Shown: positions 7,805 through 18,329 of the stretch, piece after piece
How the letters are laid out: each line of letters starts with the position of its first letter
Numbering within the stretch: the first letter of the stretch is position 1
Assembly (NCBI RefSeq): GCF_900129125.1
Contig: NZ_FQVJ01000027.1
Coordinates: 1 to 51,880, forward strand
Direction: 5' to 3'
DNA from: Acidocella aminolytica 101 = DSM 11237
GTDB taxonomy: Bacteria > Pseudomonadota > Alphaproteobacteria > Acetobacterales > Acetobacteraceae
DNA: 51,880 nucleotides
Notes under the pieces: generated by a model
The model's database searches: none
Told to the model about the DNA's origin: nothing
The model's input: the letters and a program-made list of their open reading frames with translations, nothing else
Translations under genes and position numbers: made by a program

Positions 7805-8230
7805 CTATTCCTCGCCCTCAGCCTCCTCGGTAACTTCCGGCTTCGGGCCAGAGTCCTGACCCTTGGCGGACACGTCACGGTCAACCAGTTCGATCACCGC
7901 CATGTCGGCCGCATCGCCATAGCGCATGCCGGCTTTCAGCACGCGGGTATAGCCGCCGGAACGGGTCTTGTAGCGGGTCGCCAGAGCGTCGAAAAGCTTG
8001 GCTACAATAGTCTCGTCACGCAGCTGGTCATAAGCCTGACGGCGTGCATGCAGGCCGCCGCGCTTGCCCAGGGTGATGAGCTTCTCGGCCACCGGACGCA
8101 GCTCCTTGGCTTTCGGCAGGGTGGTGGTGATCTGCTCGTGCTTGATCAGCGCGACAGCCATGTTGCGGAACATGGCCTGGCGGTGGGAGGAGGTAACGCC
8201 GAGTTTCCGGCCGGCAATTCCGTGACGCAT
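7805..8230 (-). CDS. rplQ: 50S ribosomal protein L17
   Basis: 141 residues. L17 binds 23S rRNA domain III near the peptide exit tunnel. The conserved start [20 protein letters not shown] is clear, followed by [24 protein letters not shown] (read as two blocks around residues 23-47) and [23 protein letters not shown] near residue 95. The C-terminal tail after residue 120 is acidic and low in complexity, longer than in E. coli but usual in alphaproteobacteria. It is the last gene of the alpha block, 24 bases after rpoA. Confidence 0.97.
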   Translation of the reverse strand: MRHGIAGRKLGVTSSHRQAMFRNMAVALIKHEQITTTLPKAKELRPVAEKLITLGKRGGLHARRQAYDQLRDETIVAKLFDALATRYKTRSGGYTRVLKAGMRYGDAADMAVIELVDRDVSAKGQDSGPKPEVTEEAEGEE

Positions 8231-8254
8231 GATGAGGTGTTCCTGGTTAGACGA

Positions 8255-9292
8255 TTAGAAAGGTTGATCAGAGCGCTTGGCCAGCTCTTCGATGTTCTCA
8301 GGCGGCCAATCGGGCACGGTCATGCCCAGGGACAGCCCCATCGCGGTCAACACTTCCTTGATTTCGTTCAAGGATTTGCGCCCGAAATTCGGGGTGCGCA
8401 GCATCTCCTGCTCGGATTTCTGCACCAGATCGCCAATATACACGATATTGTCGTTCTTGAGGCAGTTGGCGGAACGGACGGAAAGTTCCAGCTCGTCCAC
8501 CTTGCGCAGAAGGTTGGGGTTGAAGGGCAGTTCGATGCGCGGCTCCTCGGGGCGCGCGCGCTGCGGCTCCTCGAAGTTGACGAACATGGAAAGCTGGTCC
8601 TGCAGGATACGGGCGGCCAGGGCCACTGCATCCTCCGGCGTTACCGCGCCGTTGGTCTCGACTTCAAGGATTAGCTTGTCATAGTCAGTCACCTGACCCA
8701 CGCGGGTCTTCTCCACCTTATAGGCGACGCGCTTCACAGGAGAATAAATGGCATCGACCGGAATGAGGCCGATCGGCGCGTCTTCCGGGCGGTTATTGGC
8801 GGCAGGCTCGTAGCCACGACCGACATTCACGGTCAGCTCCATGCCAAGCTGGGCGCCGTCATCCAGCGTGCACAGCACTAGGTCGGGGTTCATGATCTCG
8901 ATATCATGACCCGTCTGGATCTGCCCGGCCTTGACTTCACCAGGACCGGTGGCGGTCAGCACCATGCGCTTCGGCCCCTCGCCATGCATCTTCACGGCGA
9001 GTTGCTTCACGTTCAGGACGATGTCTGTGACATCTTCACGAACGCCAGGCAGCGTGGAGAATTCATGCAGCACACCGTCGATCCGCACAGCGGTGACGGC
9101 GGCGCCTTGCAGCGAGGAGAGCAGGATTCGCCGCAGCGAATTACCGAGCGTCATGCCAAAGCCGCGCTCCAGCGGCTCGGCGACAATGGTCGCCACGCGC
9201 GTCGCATCGGACCCGAACTCGACATCGAGCTGGTCTGGCTTGATCAGCGTCTGCCAGTTGCGCTGCAGAGACAAATTCGACTCTTTCAACAT
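8255..9292 (-). CDS. rpoA: DNA-directed RNA polymerase subunit alpha
   Basis: 345 residues. Alpha dimerises to seed assembly of RNA polymerase and its C-terminal domain contacts UP elements and activators. The N-terminal domain contains [20 protein letters not shown] (about 38-57) and [15 protein letters not shown]. The C-terminal domain begins near residue 255 and includes [20 protein letters not shown] and [16 protein letters not shown], with the conserved Arg, Asn and Gly positions for DNA contact. It is the third gene of the alpha block. Confidence 0.98.
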   Translation of the reverse strand: MLKESNLSLQRNWQTLIKPDQLDVEFGSDATRVATIVAEPLERGFGMTLGNSLRRILLSSLQGAAVTAVRIDGVLHEFSTLPGVREDVTDIVLNVKQLAVKMHGEGPKRMVLTATGPGEVKAGQIQTGHDIEIMNPDLVLCTLDDGAQLGMELTVNVGRGYEPAANNRPEDAPIGLIPVDAIYSPVKRVAYKVEKTRVGQVTDYDKLILEVETNGAVTPEDAVALAARILQDQLSMFVNFEEPQRARPEEPRIELPFNPNLLRKVDELELSVRSANCLKNDNIVYIGDLVQKSEQEMLRTPNFGRKSLNEIKEVLTAMGLSLGMTVPDWPPENIEELAKRSDQPF

Positions 9293-9365
9293 CTACCCCT
9301 CCGGCCGGACAGCGGTGAGGAGAACACCGCCGCTTTGGCCTTACAGAAAATACGATTCCGGCGAA

Positions 9366-9758
9366 TTAGACGCGGCGGCGCTTGCGCGGCCGGCAGCCAT
9401 TATGCGGAATCGGAGTCAGGTCGCGGATCGCGGAGATTTGGAAGCCAACAGCCTGCAGGGCACGCAGGGCACTCTCACGTCCCGACCCCGGACCACTCAC
9501 CTCGATCTCCAGCGTCTCCATACCGTGCTCGCGAGCCTTGCGGCCAGCATCCTCGGCGGCGACCTGCGCTGCGTACGGGGTGGATTTACGGCTGCCCTTG
9601 AAGCCCTGGGATCCAGCCGACGACCAGGAAATGGTATTTCCCTGCGCGTCGGTGATGTTCACCATGGTGTTGTTGAAGCTGGCGAGTACGTGCGCAACAC
9701 CGGAAATGATGTTCTTGCGCTCTTTCTTGCGGGGACGGGTGGAGGCGGATTTCGCCAT
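9366..9758 (-). CDS. rpsK: 30S ribosomal protein S11
   Basis: 130 residues. S11 sits on the 30S platform and helps shape the mRNA exit region. Visible landmarks are [39 protein letters not shown] and the C-terminal [20 protein letters not shown], all strongly conserved. It lies between rpsM and rpoA, the standard alpha-operon order except that rpsD is absent, as is normal in alphaproteobacteria. Confidence 0.98.
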   Translation of the reverse strand: MAKSASTRPRKKERKNIISGVAHVLASFNNTMVNITDAQGNTISWSSAGSQGFKGSRKSTPYAAQVAAEDAGRKAREHGMETLEIEVSGPGSGRESALRALQAVGFQISAIRDLTPIPHNGCRPRKRRRV

Positions 9759-9788
9759 ATCTGTCTGATCCTATGTCTACGGAGGTGT

Positions 9789-10166
9789 TTAGCGCGTGAC
9801 TTTCTTCTTGCCGGCGATCGCCACGGCCTTGCCCTTACGGGTGCGCGCGTTTGTGTGGGTGCGCTGGCCGCGGACCGGAAGGCCCTTACGGTGACGCAGG
9901 CCACGGTAGCAGCCCAGGTCCATGAGACGCTTAATGTTCATGGCAGTTTCACGGCGCAGATCGCCCTCGACGCGGTAGTCACGGTCGATGGTTTCGCGCA
10001 GGCGCATGATCTCGTCATCGGAGAGCTGGTTGACGCGGCGCTCATCGGGGATACCGAGAGAGGTGCAGATTTCCTGCGCCTTGGCCGGGCCAATGCCATA
10101 GATGTAACGAAGGCTGATCACGACACGCTTGTTCGTGGGAATATTTACGCCGGCAATACGCGCCAC
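9789..10166 (-). CDS. rpsM: 30S ribosomal protein S13
   Basis: 125 residues from a GTG at 10166. This start gives the family's usual N-terminus [15 protein letters not shown] and has AGGAG seven bases ahead; in-frame codons back to 10205 add thirteen unrelated residues and are rejected. S13 is in the 30S head and contacts the P-site tRNA and the 50S subunit. The middle helices ([19 protein letters not shown]) and the basic tail ([20 protein letters not shown]) are intact. It is the first gene of the alpha block, behind its own promoter and leader. Confidence 0.96.
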   Translation of the reverse strand: MARIAGVNIPTNKRVVISLRYIYGIGPAKAQEICTSLGIPDERRVNQLSDDEIMRLRETIDRDYRVEGDLRRETAMNIKRLMDLGCYRGLRHRKGLPVRGQRTHTNARTRKGKAVAIAGKKKVTR

Positions 10167-10211
10167 CTGGTCTCTCCTGAACTCAAGGACCTCCATTGAG
10201 GTCATAACAAG

Positions 10212-10239
10212 TAGCGGCGCCCCACCCGGGAGCGCCGCG
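10212..10239 (-). promoter_or_regulatory. Leader hairpin upstream of rpsM
   Basis: GCGGCGC and GCGCCGC form a 7-bp stem in the rpsM leader, between the promoter and the start codon. No T-run follows, so it is not an intrinsic terminator. It may be a ribosomal protein binding structure, but no match to a named leader family was recognised. Confidence 0.35.
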
Positions 10240-10246
10240 AAAGCGG

Positions 10247-10274
10247 GTTATAGCGCCCGCCAATTTAGAGTCAA
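10247..10274 (-). promoter_or_regulatory. Sigma-70-type promoter for rpsM-rpsK-rpoA-rplQ
   Basis: On the minus strand TTGACT (10269-10274) and TATAAC (10247-10252) are 16 bases apart. This lies in the 188-base gap between adk and rpsM and would give a leader of about 75 bases. Read-through from the spc block may also feed these genes. Confidence 0.7.
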
Positions 10275-10354
10275 CGACCTGCGATCAAATTTTCGTGATC
10301 GAGCCGTTGAAACCGCGCACGGGTGGAAATTATTCGCGCGGAGGCTAGAAAAAA

Positions 10355-11020
10355 TCAGGTGGCTTTGACACCCGCCTCACGCAGAACAGCCTCAATCTGC
10401 GCTTCAACCTCGGCCATTTCGGCCATGCCATCCACGGTGTGGAGTCGCCCTGTCGCCTTATAATAAGGAAGAATCGGGGCGGTCTGGGCGTTATAGGCAT
10501 CCAGACGTGCTTTCACGGTTTCAGCGTTATCGTCCGGACGGCGAATGAACTCGTTCCCGCCGCAGGAGTCGCATACGCCCACTACCTTCGGCTGCTTGAA
10601 CGTGTCGTGGTAGCCTTCGCCGCACTTGGCACAGGTGAACCGGCCGGAGATGCGGTCCACGAGAATCGCCTCGTCGACTTTCAGCTCGATCACGGCGTCC
10701 AATTCAATGCTACGTTCGCCAAGCATCTTGTCCAGTGCCTCGGCCTGCGGAACCGTGCGGGGGAAACCATCCAGAATGAAGCCTTTGGCACAGTCCGCTT
10801 TACTGATTCGCTCGCCGATCATGCGGACCAGAATATCATCAGAGACCAACTTCCCAGCATCCATGATGCTCTTGGCCTCAAGCCCGATCGGGGTGCCGGC
10901 TTTTACCTCGGCGCGGAGCATATCGCCGGTGGAAATCTGCGCCACGCCGTAGCGCGTTTCCAGAAGCTTGGACTGCGTGCCCTTCCCCGCGCCCGGAGGC
11001 CCCAGCAAAATCAACTCCAC
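10355..11020 (-). CDS. adk: Adenylate kinase, zinc-binding long form
   Basis: 221 residues from a GTG start with AAGGAGG well placed ahead. It interconverts ATP plus AMP with two ADP. The P-loop GPPGAGKGT is at residues 7-15, the NMP-binding segment TGDMLRAE at 31-38 and [11 protein letters not shown] near 84-94. The lid carries four Cys (130, 133, 150, 153; CAKC and CDSC), the zinc-binding form. It follows secY after 14 bases, and six T lie directly after its stop, a possible weak end signal. Confidence 0.97.
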   Translation of the reverse strand: MELILLGPPGAGKGTQSKLLETRYGVAQISTGDMLRAEVKAGTPIGLEAKSIMDAGKLVSDDILVRMIGERISKADCAKGFILDGFPRTVPQAEALDKMLGERSIELDAVIELKVDEAILVDRISGRFTCAKCGEGYHDTFKQPKVVGVCDSCGGNEFIRRPDDNAETVKARLDAYNAQTAPILPYYKATGRLHTVDGMAEMAEVEAQIEAVLREAGVKAT

Positions 11021-11034
11021 GGCTTTCTTCCTCC

Positions 11035-12372
11035 TTATTTACGGCCTTTGCCGCGCCCCTTACGGAGCAGCCCTTGATATTGATGCGCCAGCAGATGCGA
11101 CTGAATCTGCGTCATCGTATCCATCGTAACAGAGACAATGATCAGAAGGGAGGTGCCACCGAAATAAAACGGCAACGCGTAATGGCTCATCGCGAAATCC
11201 GGCAACAGGCACACGATCACGAGATAGGCAGCGCCGATGGCGGTGAGGCGTGTGAGCACCGTGTCGAAATATTTAGCCGTGTTGGTGCCGGGGCGAATGC
11301 CCGGAATAAAGGCGCCGTTTTTCTTCAGCTGCTCCGCCGTTTCATCAGGGTTAAAGGCAATGGCCGCCCAGACGAAGGAAAAAGCGATGATCAGACCTGC
11401 AAAAAGCAGAAGGTAAAGCGGCTGCCCACGGGAAAGCAGATGCGCGATGGTCTCGATCCAGCCCGGCGCACCGGTGGAGAAGCCGACCAGCGTGGCAGGA
11501 ATCACAAGCAGGGAGGAGGCGAAGATAGGCGGCATGACGCCTGAGGCATTCACTTTCAGCGGCATATAATTGGCTTCACCGCCAAACACTTTCTGGCCCA
11601 TCTGGCGCTTCGGGTGCTGTACCAAAATGCGACGTTGTGCGCGTTCCATGAACACCACAAAGGCAAAGATCGCTAGCGCCACTACGAAGATGACGATAAT
11701 GAAGAAAGTAGACAACGCGCCTGTGGAGCCCAGCTCCAAAATATTGGCAACAGCCATCGGCATGTTGGCGACAATGCCCGCGAAAATGATCAGGCTGGAG
11801 CCGTTGCCAATGCCGCGGGAGGTGATCTGCTCACCCAGCCACATCACGAATACGGTGCCGCCGACCAGCGTAACCACTGCCGTGAACACAAAAAACGGGC
11901 CGGGATCGATCACGGCCGGGCCAAGCGCGCTATGCACACGCTCCAGACTGACCGCGATGCCGTATGCCTGCGCCGTGGCAATGAGCACGGTCAGATAGCG
12001 GGTATATTGGTTGATGCGCTGACGGCCCGAGTCGCCCTCCTTTTTCAGCGCCTCAAGCGCCGGGATGGTAGAGCTCATCAGCTGAATGATAATGGAGGCG
12101 CTGATATAAGGCAGAATGTTCAGAGCGAAGATTGTCATACGCCCCAACGCGCCGCCGGTGAACATGTTGAACATGCCCAGCAGGCCATTACCATTCTGGG
12201 TCATCAGCTGGGCCATAACCGTGCCGTCCACGCCCGGCAGCGGGATGTAGGTTCCCAGCCGGAAGATGATCAAAGCCCCCAGCGTGAACCAGATGCGTTT
12301 CTTAAGGTCGGTGGCCTTGCCGAACGCGCTCAGGTTCATATTCGCGGCCATCTGTTCTGCGGCGGATGCCAT
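11035..12372 (-). CDS. secY: Preprotein translocase channel subunit SecY
   Basis: 445 residues with ten membrane segments. SecY is the channel of the Sec translocon and also inserts membrane proteins. The start [20 protein letters not shown] is followed by [20 protein letters not shown], the plug-side region [31 protein letters not shown], and the long cytoplasmic loop near residue 250 with [33 protein letters not shown] (near 350-369) is the conserved C-terminal loop that docks SecA and the ribosome. A strong terminator lies just before this gene (12395-12438), which is unusual and may limit its expression. Confidence 0.98.
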   Translation of the reverse strand: MASAAEQMAANMNLSAFGKATDLKKRIWFTLGALIIFRLGTYIPLPGVDGTVMAQLMTQNGNGLLGMFNMFTGGALGRMTIFALNILPYISASIIIQLMSSTIPALEALKKEGDSGRQRINQYTRYLTVLIATAQAYGIAVSLERVHSALGPAVIDPGPFFVFTAVVTLVGGTVFVMWLGEQITSRGIGNGSSLIIFAGIVANMPMAVANILELGSTGALSTFFIIVIFVVALAIFAFVVFMERAQRRILVQHPKRQMGQKVFGGEANYMPLKVNASGVMPPIFASSLLVIPATLVGFSTGAPGWIETIAHLLSRGQPLYLLLFAGLIIAFSFVWAAIAFNPDETAEQLKKNGAFIPGIRPGTNTAKYFDTVLTRLTAIGAAYLVIVCLLPDFAMSHYALPFYFGGTSLLIIVSVTMDTMTQIQSHLLAHQYQGLLRKGRGKGRK

Positions 12373-12391
12373 ATCCTATCCCTTACTCAAC

Positions 12392-12438
12392 AAAAAACGG
12401 CGCTTGCCGGGTGCGTTGCACATCAGCAAGCGCCGTTT
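12392..12438 (-). terminator. Intrinsic terminator or attenuator between rplO and secY
   Basis: On the minus strand AAACGGCGCTTGC and GCAAGCGCCGTTT form a perfect 13-bp stem, closed by a loop holding a small GTGC/GCAC hairpin and followed by six T. It lies 20 bases before the secY ATG, leaving no room for a promoter between them. It should stop much of the spc transcript unless regulated or read through. Confidence 0.85.
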
Positions 12439-12481
12439 AATCAGCGCCAATTTGCCGGTTTTACCAGCAGAGGCAAGTCCA

Positions 12482-12967
12482 TTAAGCGGAAGCTTCTTCC
12501 ACCTTGCCGCCCAGCGTCGTCACCTTGCCGCCAGCCTGCTCAACCGCGGCCACTGCCGCAGCGGACGCACCGGAGACCTCAAGAGTCACGGCCTGGGAGA
12601 TGGCACCGCGCGCCAGCAAGCGCACGCCATCTGCCTTGTTCAGGCGCACCACACCGGCTTCGGCGAGCTTGGCCTCGGTGATTGCCTCAGCGGCGTTCAG
12701 CTTTCCTGCTTCAATCGCGGCGCTCAGCGCGTCCAGATTGAGAGGCGCGAAAACCTTGCGGTTGATGTTGTTAAAGCCGCGCTTTGGCAGACGGCGATAG
12801 ATCGGGAGCTGACCACCCTCGAAGCCGTTGAGGGAGACACCCTCACGTGCCTTCTGACCTTTCACACCCTTGCCGGAGGTCTTGCCCTTGCCGGAACCGA
12901 TACCACGGCCCAGACGCTTGGACTTGAGACGGGCGCCGGGATTGTCCCGGATTTCGTTCAGTTTCAT
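12482..12967 (-). CDS. rplO: 50S ribosomal protein L15
   Basis: 161 residues. L15 is a late-assembling 50S protein that threads deep between rRNA helices. The N-terminal half is the usual Gly/Lys/Arg-rich extension: [20 protein letters not shown] (about 14-33) and [20 protein letters not shown] (about 44-63). The globular C-terminal half ends [19 protein letters not shown]. It follows rpmD in the normal spc order; the terminator before secY comes after it. Confidence 0.97.
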   Translation of the reverse strand: MKLNEIRDNPGARLKSKRLGRGIGSGKGKTSGKGVKGQKAREGVSLNGFEGGQLPIYRRLPKRGFNNINRKVFAPLNLDALSAAIEAGKLNAAEAITEAKLAEAGVVRLNKADGVRLLARGAISQAVTLEVSGASAAAVAAVEQAGGKVTTLGGKVEEASA

Positions 12968-12986
12968 CGTTGCAATTCCTTCCGGC

Positions 12987-13175
12987 TCAGCCCAGCTCTT
13001 CGACCTTGAGCAGATGCTTCACCTTGTTCACCATACCCAGAACTTCCGGGGTGGCGTCGCGCTCAACAATCTTGCCAATCTTGTTTAGACCAAGACCGAC
13101 CAGGGTGGCCTGCTGGCCGGGCTTACGCCCGAAACCAGAACCGACCTGGGTGATGCGGATCTTTTTCTCAGACAT
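12987..13175 (-). CDS. rpmD: 50S ribosomal protein L30
   Basis: 62 residues, the full bacterial length. It is a small ferredoxin-like fold that binds 23S r[23 protein letters not shown] and [20 protein letters not shown] match the family, with [11 protein letters not shown] at the end. Its ATG overlaps the last eight bases of rpsE, suggesting translational coupling. Confidence 0.96.
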   Translation of the reverse strand: MSEKKIRITQVGSGFGRKPGQQATLVGLGLNKIGKIVERDATPEVLGMVNKVKHLLKVEELG

Positions 13176-13743
13176 CGGCGGCCTCCGTCTGCTTCTCGAC
13201 AGTGCCGAACAGCTCAGCCACCTTCTTGCCGCGGCGGTTGGCCACTTGGCGGGGGCTGGTGGCTCCCTGAAGCGCGGCGAATGTCGCCTTCACCATGTTG
13301 TGCGGATTACGGCTGCCAAGAGACTTAGCAACCACATCCGCGATGCCCAGCGTCTCAAAGACAGCGCGCAGCGGACCGCCCGCGATGATACCCGTACCAG
13401 CCGGCGCGGAACGGAGAACCACTTCACCGGCACCGAACACGCCGTGCGCGTCGTGGTGGAGTGTCCGGCCTTCCTTCATCGGAACGCGGATCATGGTCTT
13501 CTTGGCGCGCTCGGTCGCCTTGCGGATCGCCTCGGGTACCTCACGGGCCTTGCCCGCGCCGTAGCCCACACGGCCCTTCTGATCGCCAACCACAACCAAC
13601 GCAGCAAACGCGAAACGGCGTCCGCCCTTCACCACCTTGGCAACACGGTTGATCGTGACTAGCTTGTCAACGAACTCATCGCCGGCCTCGCGGTCGCGCT
13701 CGCGCTCCCGGTTGCGTCCGCCCTCACGTGCTTCACGTGCCAT
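13168..13743 (-). CDS. rpsE: 30S ribosomal protein S5
   Basis: 191 residues from the ATG at 13743; a TTG two codons earlier is rejected because AGAGGG is better placed for the ATG. S5 lies at the mRNA entrance and affects decoding accuracy. It has an Arg/Glu-rich N-terminal extension (residues 1-22), common in alphaproteobacteria. The dsRNA-binding-like domain follows with [20 protein letters not shown], and then the S5 C-terminal domain with [20 protein letters not shown] and [18 protein letters not shown]. No substitution associated with spectinomycin resistance is evident in the VVKGGRRF loop. Confidence 0.97.
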   Translation of the reverse strand: MAREAREGGRNRERERDREAGDEFVDKLVTINRVAKVVKGGRRFAFAALVVVGDQKGRVGYGAGKAREVPEAIRKATERAKKTMIRVPMKEGRTLHHDAHGVFGAGEVVLRSAPAGTGIIAGGPLRAVFETLGIADVVAKSLGSRNPHNMVKATFAALQGATSPRQVANRRGKKVAELFGTVEKQTEAADV

Positions 13744-13755
13744 GTGCAAACCCTC

Positions 13756-14118
13756 TTAGAAGTCGAGGCCGCCCTCGCGGGCCGCCTCTGCCAGGGCTTT
13801 CACCCGGCCATGATAGAGATAGGACCCGCGATCGAAAACGACCTGGGTGACACCGGCTTCCTTGGAGCGTTCGGCAATCAGCTTGCCGACAGCAGCGGCG
13901 GCGTCCTTGTCCGCACCGGTCTTGAGCGCGGTCTTCAGCGTCTTGTCCAGGCTCGAAGCGGCAGCCAGGGTACGGCCCTGCGCGTCGTCGATGATCTGGG
14001 CATAGATATGCTTGCCGGAGCGGAAGACGGACAGGCGCGGACGCCCACCGGACTTCTGCCGAAGCTGATAGCGAAGGCGCGCGCGGCGGCGGACCTGCAG
14101 TTCCAGATTGCTCGACAT
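13756..14118 (-). CDS. rplR: 50S ribosomal protein L18
   Basis: 120 residues. L18 binds 5S rRNA and, with L5, attaches it to the large subunit. [20 protein letters not shown] near the start, [19 protein letters not shown] and the closing [20 protein letters not shown] are typical. Its ATG shares one base with the rplF stop (TAATG), so the two are probably translationally coupled. Confidence 0.97.
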   Translation of the reverse strand: MSSNLELQVRRRARLRYQLRQKSGGRPRLSVFRSGKHIYAQIIDDAQGRTLAAASSLDKTLKTALKTGADKDAAAAVGKLIAERSKEAGVTQVVFDRGSYLYHGRVKALAEAAREGGLDF

Positions 14119-14651
14119 TACTTCTTCTTACCCTCTTTGCGGCGGATGGCCTCGCCCTCGAACTTGACACCCTTGCCTTTATACGGCTCAGGCGGACGCC
14201 AGGCGCGCAGCTCGGCGCAGACCTGACCAACCTGGCGCTTGTCCACACCCTCCACCTTGATCGAGGTAGGCTTTTCGCAAGTCACCTTGATCCCTTCGGG
14301 GATCGGGTAGGTCACGTCGTGGGAGAAACCCAGATTCACCACCAAGTTCTTGCCCTGCACGGCCGCGCGGTAACCGGTGCCGGTAATTTCCAGGGTCTTG
14401 GAGTAACCCTGGGAAACGCCTTTCACCATGTTCGCGATATTGGCGCGGGTGGTGCCCCACATCATGCGGGACTGGGTTTCCTTGCTCTTCGGTTCGACAG
14501 AGACCTGATTACCTTCCACCTTCACCTCCACGAGGTCGGTGAGGGCAAGCGTCTGTTCGCCCAGCTTGCCCTTGGCGGTGACAACATTGCCAGCAACGGC
14601 AACGGTGACGCCAGCGGGGATCTCTACGGGATATTTACCAACACGAGACAT
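14118..14651 (-). CDS. rplF: 50S ribosomal protein L6
   Basis: 177 residues from the ATG at 14651, giving the family's N-terminus [15 protein letters not shown]; in-frame codons back to 14720 run into rpsH and are rejected. L6 lies near the GTPase centre and contacts the sarcin-ricin loop region. It has the expected two repeated beta domains. The C-terminal block has [35 protein letters not shown] and the conserved [13 protein letters not shown]. It lies between rpsH and rplR in the spc order. Confidence 0.97.
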   Translation of the reverse strand: MSRVGKYPVEIPAGVTVAVAGNVVTAKGKLGEQTLALTDLVEVKVEGNQVSVEPKSKETQSRMMWGTTRANIANMVKGVSQGYSKTLEITGTGYRAAVQGKNLVVNLGFSHDVTYPIPEGIKVTCEKPTSIKVEGVDKRQVGQVCAELRAWRPPEPYKGKGVKFEGEAIRRKEGKKK

Positions 14652-14664
14652 CTTGGCGCTCCCC

Positions 14665-15063
14665 TTAGAACACGCGGCAGAGCACTTCGCCGCCAACATT
14701 GGCAGCGCGCGCTTCCACATCGCTCATCACGCCACGCGGCGTGGACAGGATGGACACTCCGAGGCCATTATAGACGCGCGGCAGTTCCTTGATCTTGGAA
14801 TACACGCGGCGGCCCGGACGGGACACGCGCGAAATTTCCTTAATCACAGGCTGACCATCGTTATATTTCAGCTCAATGCGCAGCTGGGCGACGCCCGGGC
14901 GCAGCTCCTCGCGGGAGAAACCGCGAATGAAGCCTTCGCGCTTCAGAACTTCCAGCACGTTGGCGCGCAGGTTTGAGGCCGGCGCAACGCAGGAGGTCAT
15001 CCGCGCATGCTGTGCATTACGGATGCGGGTGAGCATATCACCCAAAGGATCGGACATAGACAT
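14665..15063 (-). CDS. rpsH: 30S ribosomal protein S8
   Basis: 132 residues. S8 is a primary 16S rRNA binder of the central domain and in E. coli also represses the spc operon by binding its m[22 protein letters not shown] (3-21) opens the protein, and [20 protein letters not shown] is the conserved C-terminal RNA-binding block. Two in-frame ATGs lie at 15063 and 15057; the first is used. I did not identify an obvious S8-like target upstream of rplE. Confidence 0.97.
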   Translation of the reverse strand: MSMSDPLGDMLTRIRNAQHARMTSCVAPASNLRANVLEVLKREGFIRGFSREELRPGVAQLRIELKYNDGQPVIKEISRVSRPGRRVYSKIKELPRVYNGLGVSILSTPRGVMSDVEARAANVGGEVLCRVF

Positions 15064-15080
15064 TCTGGTGTGCCCTTCCC

Positions 15081-15386
15081 TTACCAGCTGGCCTTGGTGA
15101 CACCGGGGATCTGCCCGGTACTCGCCAGGTCACGGAACGCGACACGGCAGAGCTTGAATTTACGATAATTACCACGGGCGCGCCCGGTCAGCTCGCAGCG
15201 CAGGCGGACCCGCACCTTGGCACCATTGCGCGGCAGCTGCGCGAGCTTCAGGCTCGCCTCAAAACGGTCTTCCACGGGCAACGAACGATCCATGATCGTC
15301 GCCTTCAGCGCGGCGCGCTTACCCGCATCACGGCCCGCCATGCGCTCGCGCTTGGCATTCCTGTTGACCTGCGATGTCTTAGCCAT
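15081..15386 (-). CDS. rpsN: 30S ribosomal protein S14
   Basis: 101 residues, the longer zinc-free form. S14 lies in the 30S head near S3 and S10. [18 protein letters not shown] begins the protein. The C-terminal half [20 protein letters not shown] and [18 protein letters not shown] is highly conserved, and the CxxC pairs of the short zinc form are absent. It lies between rplE and rpsH. Confidence 0.97.
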   Translation of the reverse strand: MAKTSQVNRNAKRERMAGRDAGKRAALKATIMDRSLPVEDRFEASLKLAQLPRNGAKVRVRLRCELTGRARGNYRKFKLCRVAFRDLASTGQIPGVTKASW

Positions 15387-15454
15387 TCTCTAAAACCCCT
15401 CCGGAACCTGCTGGAACACCCAGCCGTTTTCCAAAAACTTTGCCAAACCCGCCG

Positions 15455-16015
15455 TTACTTCTGGAACGGCAGGTTGAAACCCTTGAGCAGCGCCTTCGCT
15501 TCCGCGTCGGTCTTCGCACTGGTCACGAAACAGATGTCCATGCCACGGATTTCGTCCACCTTATCGTAGACAATCTCCGGGAACACAATCTGCTCCTTGA
15601 GGCCCATCGTGAAGTTGCCACGGCCATCAAAGCCTTTATTGCCCGGCAGACCGCGGAAATCGCGGACGCGCGGGAGCGCAATGGTGACCAAACGGTCAAG
15701 GAACTCATACATGCGGTCGGCGCGCAGGGTTACCTTGGCGCCAATCGGCAGGCCGGCACGGATCTTAAAGCCCGCAATAGCCTTCTTAGCCACCGTCTTC
15801 ACCGGCTTCTGGCCAGCGATCAGGGTCAGTTCGGCAACGGCCGCATCCAGCTTCTTCTGGTCACCAGCTGCTTCACCAACACCCATATTGATGACGATCT
15901 TCTCAAGCGCCGGAATCTGCATTTCGTTCGCGTAGCTGAACTCTTTCTTAAGCTCAGCGCGAACCACCTCGCGGTAATACTGCTTCAGGCGCGGCAGGGT
16001 CTTTTCTTCGCTCAT
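15455..16015 (-). CDS. rplE: 50S ribosomal protein L5
   Basis: 186 residues. L5 binds 5S rRNA and contacts P-site tRNA from the central protuberance. Landmarks are [20 protein letters not shown] near residue 28, [20 protein letters not shown], then [20 protein letters not shown], and the C-terminal [20 protein letters not shown]. Length and order are standard. A 68-base spacer precedes rpsN. Confidence 0.98.
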   Translation of the reverse strand: MSEEKTLPRLKQYYREVVRAELKKEFSYANEMQIPALEKIVINMGVGEAAGDQKKLDAAVAELTLIAGQKPVKTVAKKAIAGFKIRAGLPIGAKVTLRADRMYEFLDRLVTIALPRVRDFRGLPGNKGFDGRGNFTMGLKEQIVFPEIVYDKVDEIRGMDICFVTSAKTDAEAKALLKGFNLPFQK

Positions 16016-16026
16016 TGCGGCCTCCT

Positions 16027-16347
16027 TCAGCCGTCAATCGCGCTGCCGCTCTTGCGAGCGACACGCACTTTGCGGCCATCGTCCAGCACCCGGAAGCCAA
16101 CCTTGGTTGGCTTATCCGTGGCGGGGTCGATCAGCGCCAGGTTCGAAACATGCACAGAGGCTTCACGGGCTATGATACCGCCCTGCTCACCCATGCGGTT
16201 CGGCTTGGTGTGGTGCTTGGCCACAGCCACGCCCTGCACCACCGCCCGATCTTCGGACGGTAGTACGCGCAGGACTTCGCCACGGGTGCCCTTGGAAGCG
16301 CCGGAAATCACCAGCACCTTGTCACCCTTTTTGATACGCGCGGCCAT
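16027..16347 (-). CDS. rplX: 50S ribosomal protein L24
   Basis: 106 residues. L24 is an assembly initiator that binds the 5' end of 23S rRNA and lines the tunnel exit. The KOW motif is near the N-terminus ([20 protein letters not shown], about 7-26). [20 protein letters not shown] and [20 protein letters not shown] follow. It lies one base after rplN and 11 bases before rplE. Confidence 0.97.
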   Translation of the reverse strand: MAARIKKGDKVLVISGASKGTRGEVLRVLPSEDRAVVQGVAVAKHHTKPNRMGEQGGIIAREASVHVSNLALIDPATDKPTKVGFRVLDDGRKVRVARKSGSAIDG

Positions 16348-16348
16348 A

Positions 16349-16717
16349 TTACAGCACCTCCGGCGCCAGGCTGATGATCTTCATAAACTTCTTGGCGCGC
16401 AGCTCACGAACCACAGGCCCGAAGATACGTGTGCCGATCGGTTCCTGCTGCTTGTTGATCAGCACCGCCGCGTTGCGGTCGAAGCGGATCACGCTCCCAT
16501 CGGGACGACGCACCGGATAAGCGGTGCGAACCACCACGGCCTGGTGCACGTCGCCCTTCTTGACCTTACCACGGGGGATCGCATCCTTAACAGACACCAC
16601 GATCACATCGCCGACGGACGCCGTCTTGCGCTTGGAGCCACCGAGCACCTTGATGCACTGCACCCGCTTAGCACCTGAGTTGTCGGCGACATCGAGATTG
16701 GATTCAACGATAATCAT
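16349..16717 (-). CDS. rplN: 50S ribosomal protein L14
   Basis: 122 residues, exactly the common length. L14 is at the subunit interface and is the binding site of the silencing factor Rsf[41 protein letters not shown] and the C-terminal [20 protein letters not shown] are nearly invariant in the family. It is the first gene of the spc block; no separate promoter or terminator is seen between it and rpsQ. Confidence 0.98.
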   Translation of the reverse strand: MIIVESNLDVADNSGAKRVQCIKVLGGSKRKTASVGDVIVVSVKDAIPRGKVKKGDVHQAVVVRTAYPVRRPDGSVIRFDRNAAVLINKQQEPIGTRIFGPVVRELRAKKFMKIISLAPEVL

Positions 16718-16730
16718 GTCTCAAACCCTC

Positions 16731-16997
16731 TCAGCCGGCCGGCGTTTCGGCGGCTAACGCAGCGCCGTTGCGCTCCGTCACCACCCAGGTCTTGCGCTTG
16801 CTGATCGGCGCGCACTCTTCAATGCGCACCACGTCACCTTCCACGCAGACATTGTTCTCGTCATGCGCCGCGTACTTCTTGGAGCGACGGATGAACTTCT
16901 TATACAGCGGATGCATGATGCGGCGTTCGACAAGCACGGTAATCGTCTTGTCCATCTTGTCGCTCACGACCCGCCCGGTCAGAACACGTTTCGGCAT
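16731..16997 (-). CDS. rpsQ: 30S ribosomal protein S17
   Basis: 88 residues. S17 is a primary 16S rRNA binder with an OB fold. [20 protein letters not shown] opens the protein, and [20 protein letters not shown] carries the conserved central block. [20 protein letters not shown] closes the fold. It ends the S10 block, 13 bases before rplN. Confidence 0.97.
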   Translation of the reverse strand: MPKRVLTGRVVSDKMDKTITVLVERRIMHPLYKKFIRRSKKYAAHDENNVCVEGDVVRIEECAPISKRKTWVVTERNGAALAAETPAG

Positions 16998-17006
16998 GGT
17001 ACCCTC

Positions 17007-17213
17007 TTAACCCTTCTCGGCGGTGCGGGCGCGTTCCGCGAGAATCGTCTTCACGCGCGCAATGTCGCGGCGCACGGCGCGCACGCGGCTGGTGTTTTCC
17101 TGCTGCCCGGTGGCGCGCTGGAAGCGCAGATTGAACTGCTCCTTGCGCAGATCCACCAACAGCGCCTTCAACTCGTCCGGGGTCTTGGCCCGGATGTCAG
17201 ATGCAGTGGTCAT
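17007..17213 (-). CDS. rpmC: 50S ribosomal protein L29
   Basis: 68 residues forming two long helices. L29 sits next to L23 at the tunnel exit, where nascent-chain factors dock. [20 protein letters not shown] and [20 protein letters not shown] (spanning about residues 10-50) match the family. It follows rplP after five bases. Confidence 0.96.
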   Translation of the reverse strand: MTTASDIRAKTPDELKALLVDLRKEQFNLRFQRATGQQENTSRVRAVRRDIARVKTILAERARTAEKG

Positions 17214-17218
17214 AACTC

Positions 17219-17635
17219 TTACGCCTCGCCGATACGGGTGACGAACTTGGTGCGGATCGGCAGCTTCGCGGCACCCAGGGAAAGCGCTTCACGAGCGAGC
17301 TGCTCGGGAACACCGTCGATCTCAAACACGATACGGCCTGGTTGCACGCGCGCGACCCAGTATTCCGGGCTACCCTTACCGGAGCCCATACGCACTTCAG
17401 CCGGCTTCGTGGAGACCGGCAGATCCGGGAAGATACGAATCCACACGCGGCCCGCGCGCTTCATGCAACGCGTGATGGCGCGACGGGCGGCCTCAATCTG
17501 CCGGGCAGTGATCCGCTCCGGCTCCAGCGCCTTCAGACCGAACGCGCCGAAATTCAGCTGCGTATTGCCCTTGGCGTTGCCGTGGATGCGGCCCTTGTGC
17601 GCCTTGCGGAACTTGGTACGCTTAGGAGACATCAT
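17219..17635 (-). CDS. rplP: 50S ribosomal protein L16
   Basis: 138 residues. L16 lies near the A site and the 5S rRNA and is needed late in 50S assembly. [20 protein letters not shown] at the N-terminus, [20 protein letters not shown] in the middle and [20 protein letters not shown] are characteristic; the Arg in the last block is the hydroxylation site known in E. coli. Two adjacent ATGs occur at 17635 and 17632; the first is used. Confidence 0.97.
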   Translation of the reverse strand: MMSPKRTKFRKAHKGRIHGNAKGNTQLNFGAFGLKALEPERITARQIEAARRAITRCMKRAGRVWIRIFPDLPVSTKPAEVRMGSGKGSPEYWVARVQPGRIVFEIDGVPEQLAREALSLGAAKLPIRTKFVTRIGEA

Positions 17636-17650
17636 GGCTTCAAATTCCTC

Positions 17651-18328
<678 letters not shown>

Positions 18329-18329
18329 A

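Noticed and set aside
15440-16678. Plus-strand open frame of about 412 codons opposite rplE-rplX-rplN
   Set aside because: It spans three certain ribosomal protein genes on the other strand; a GC-rich shadow.
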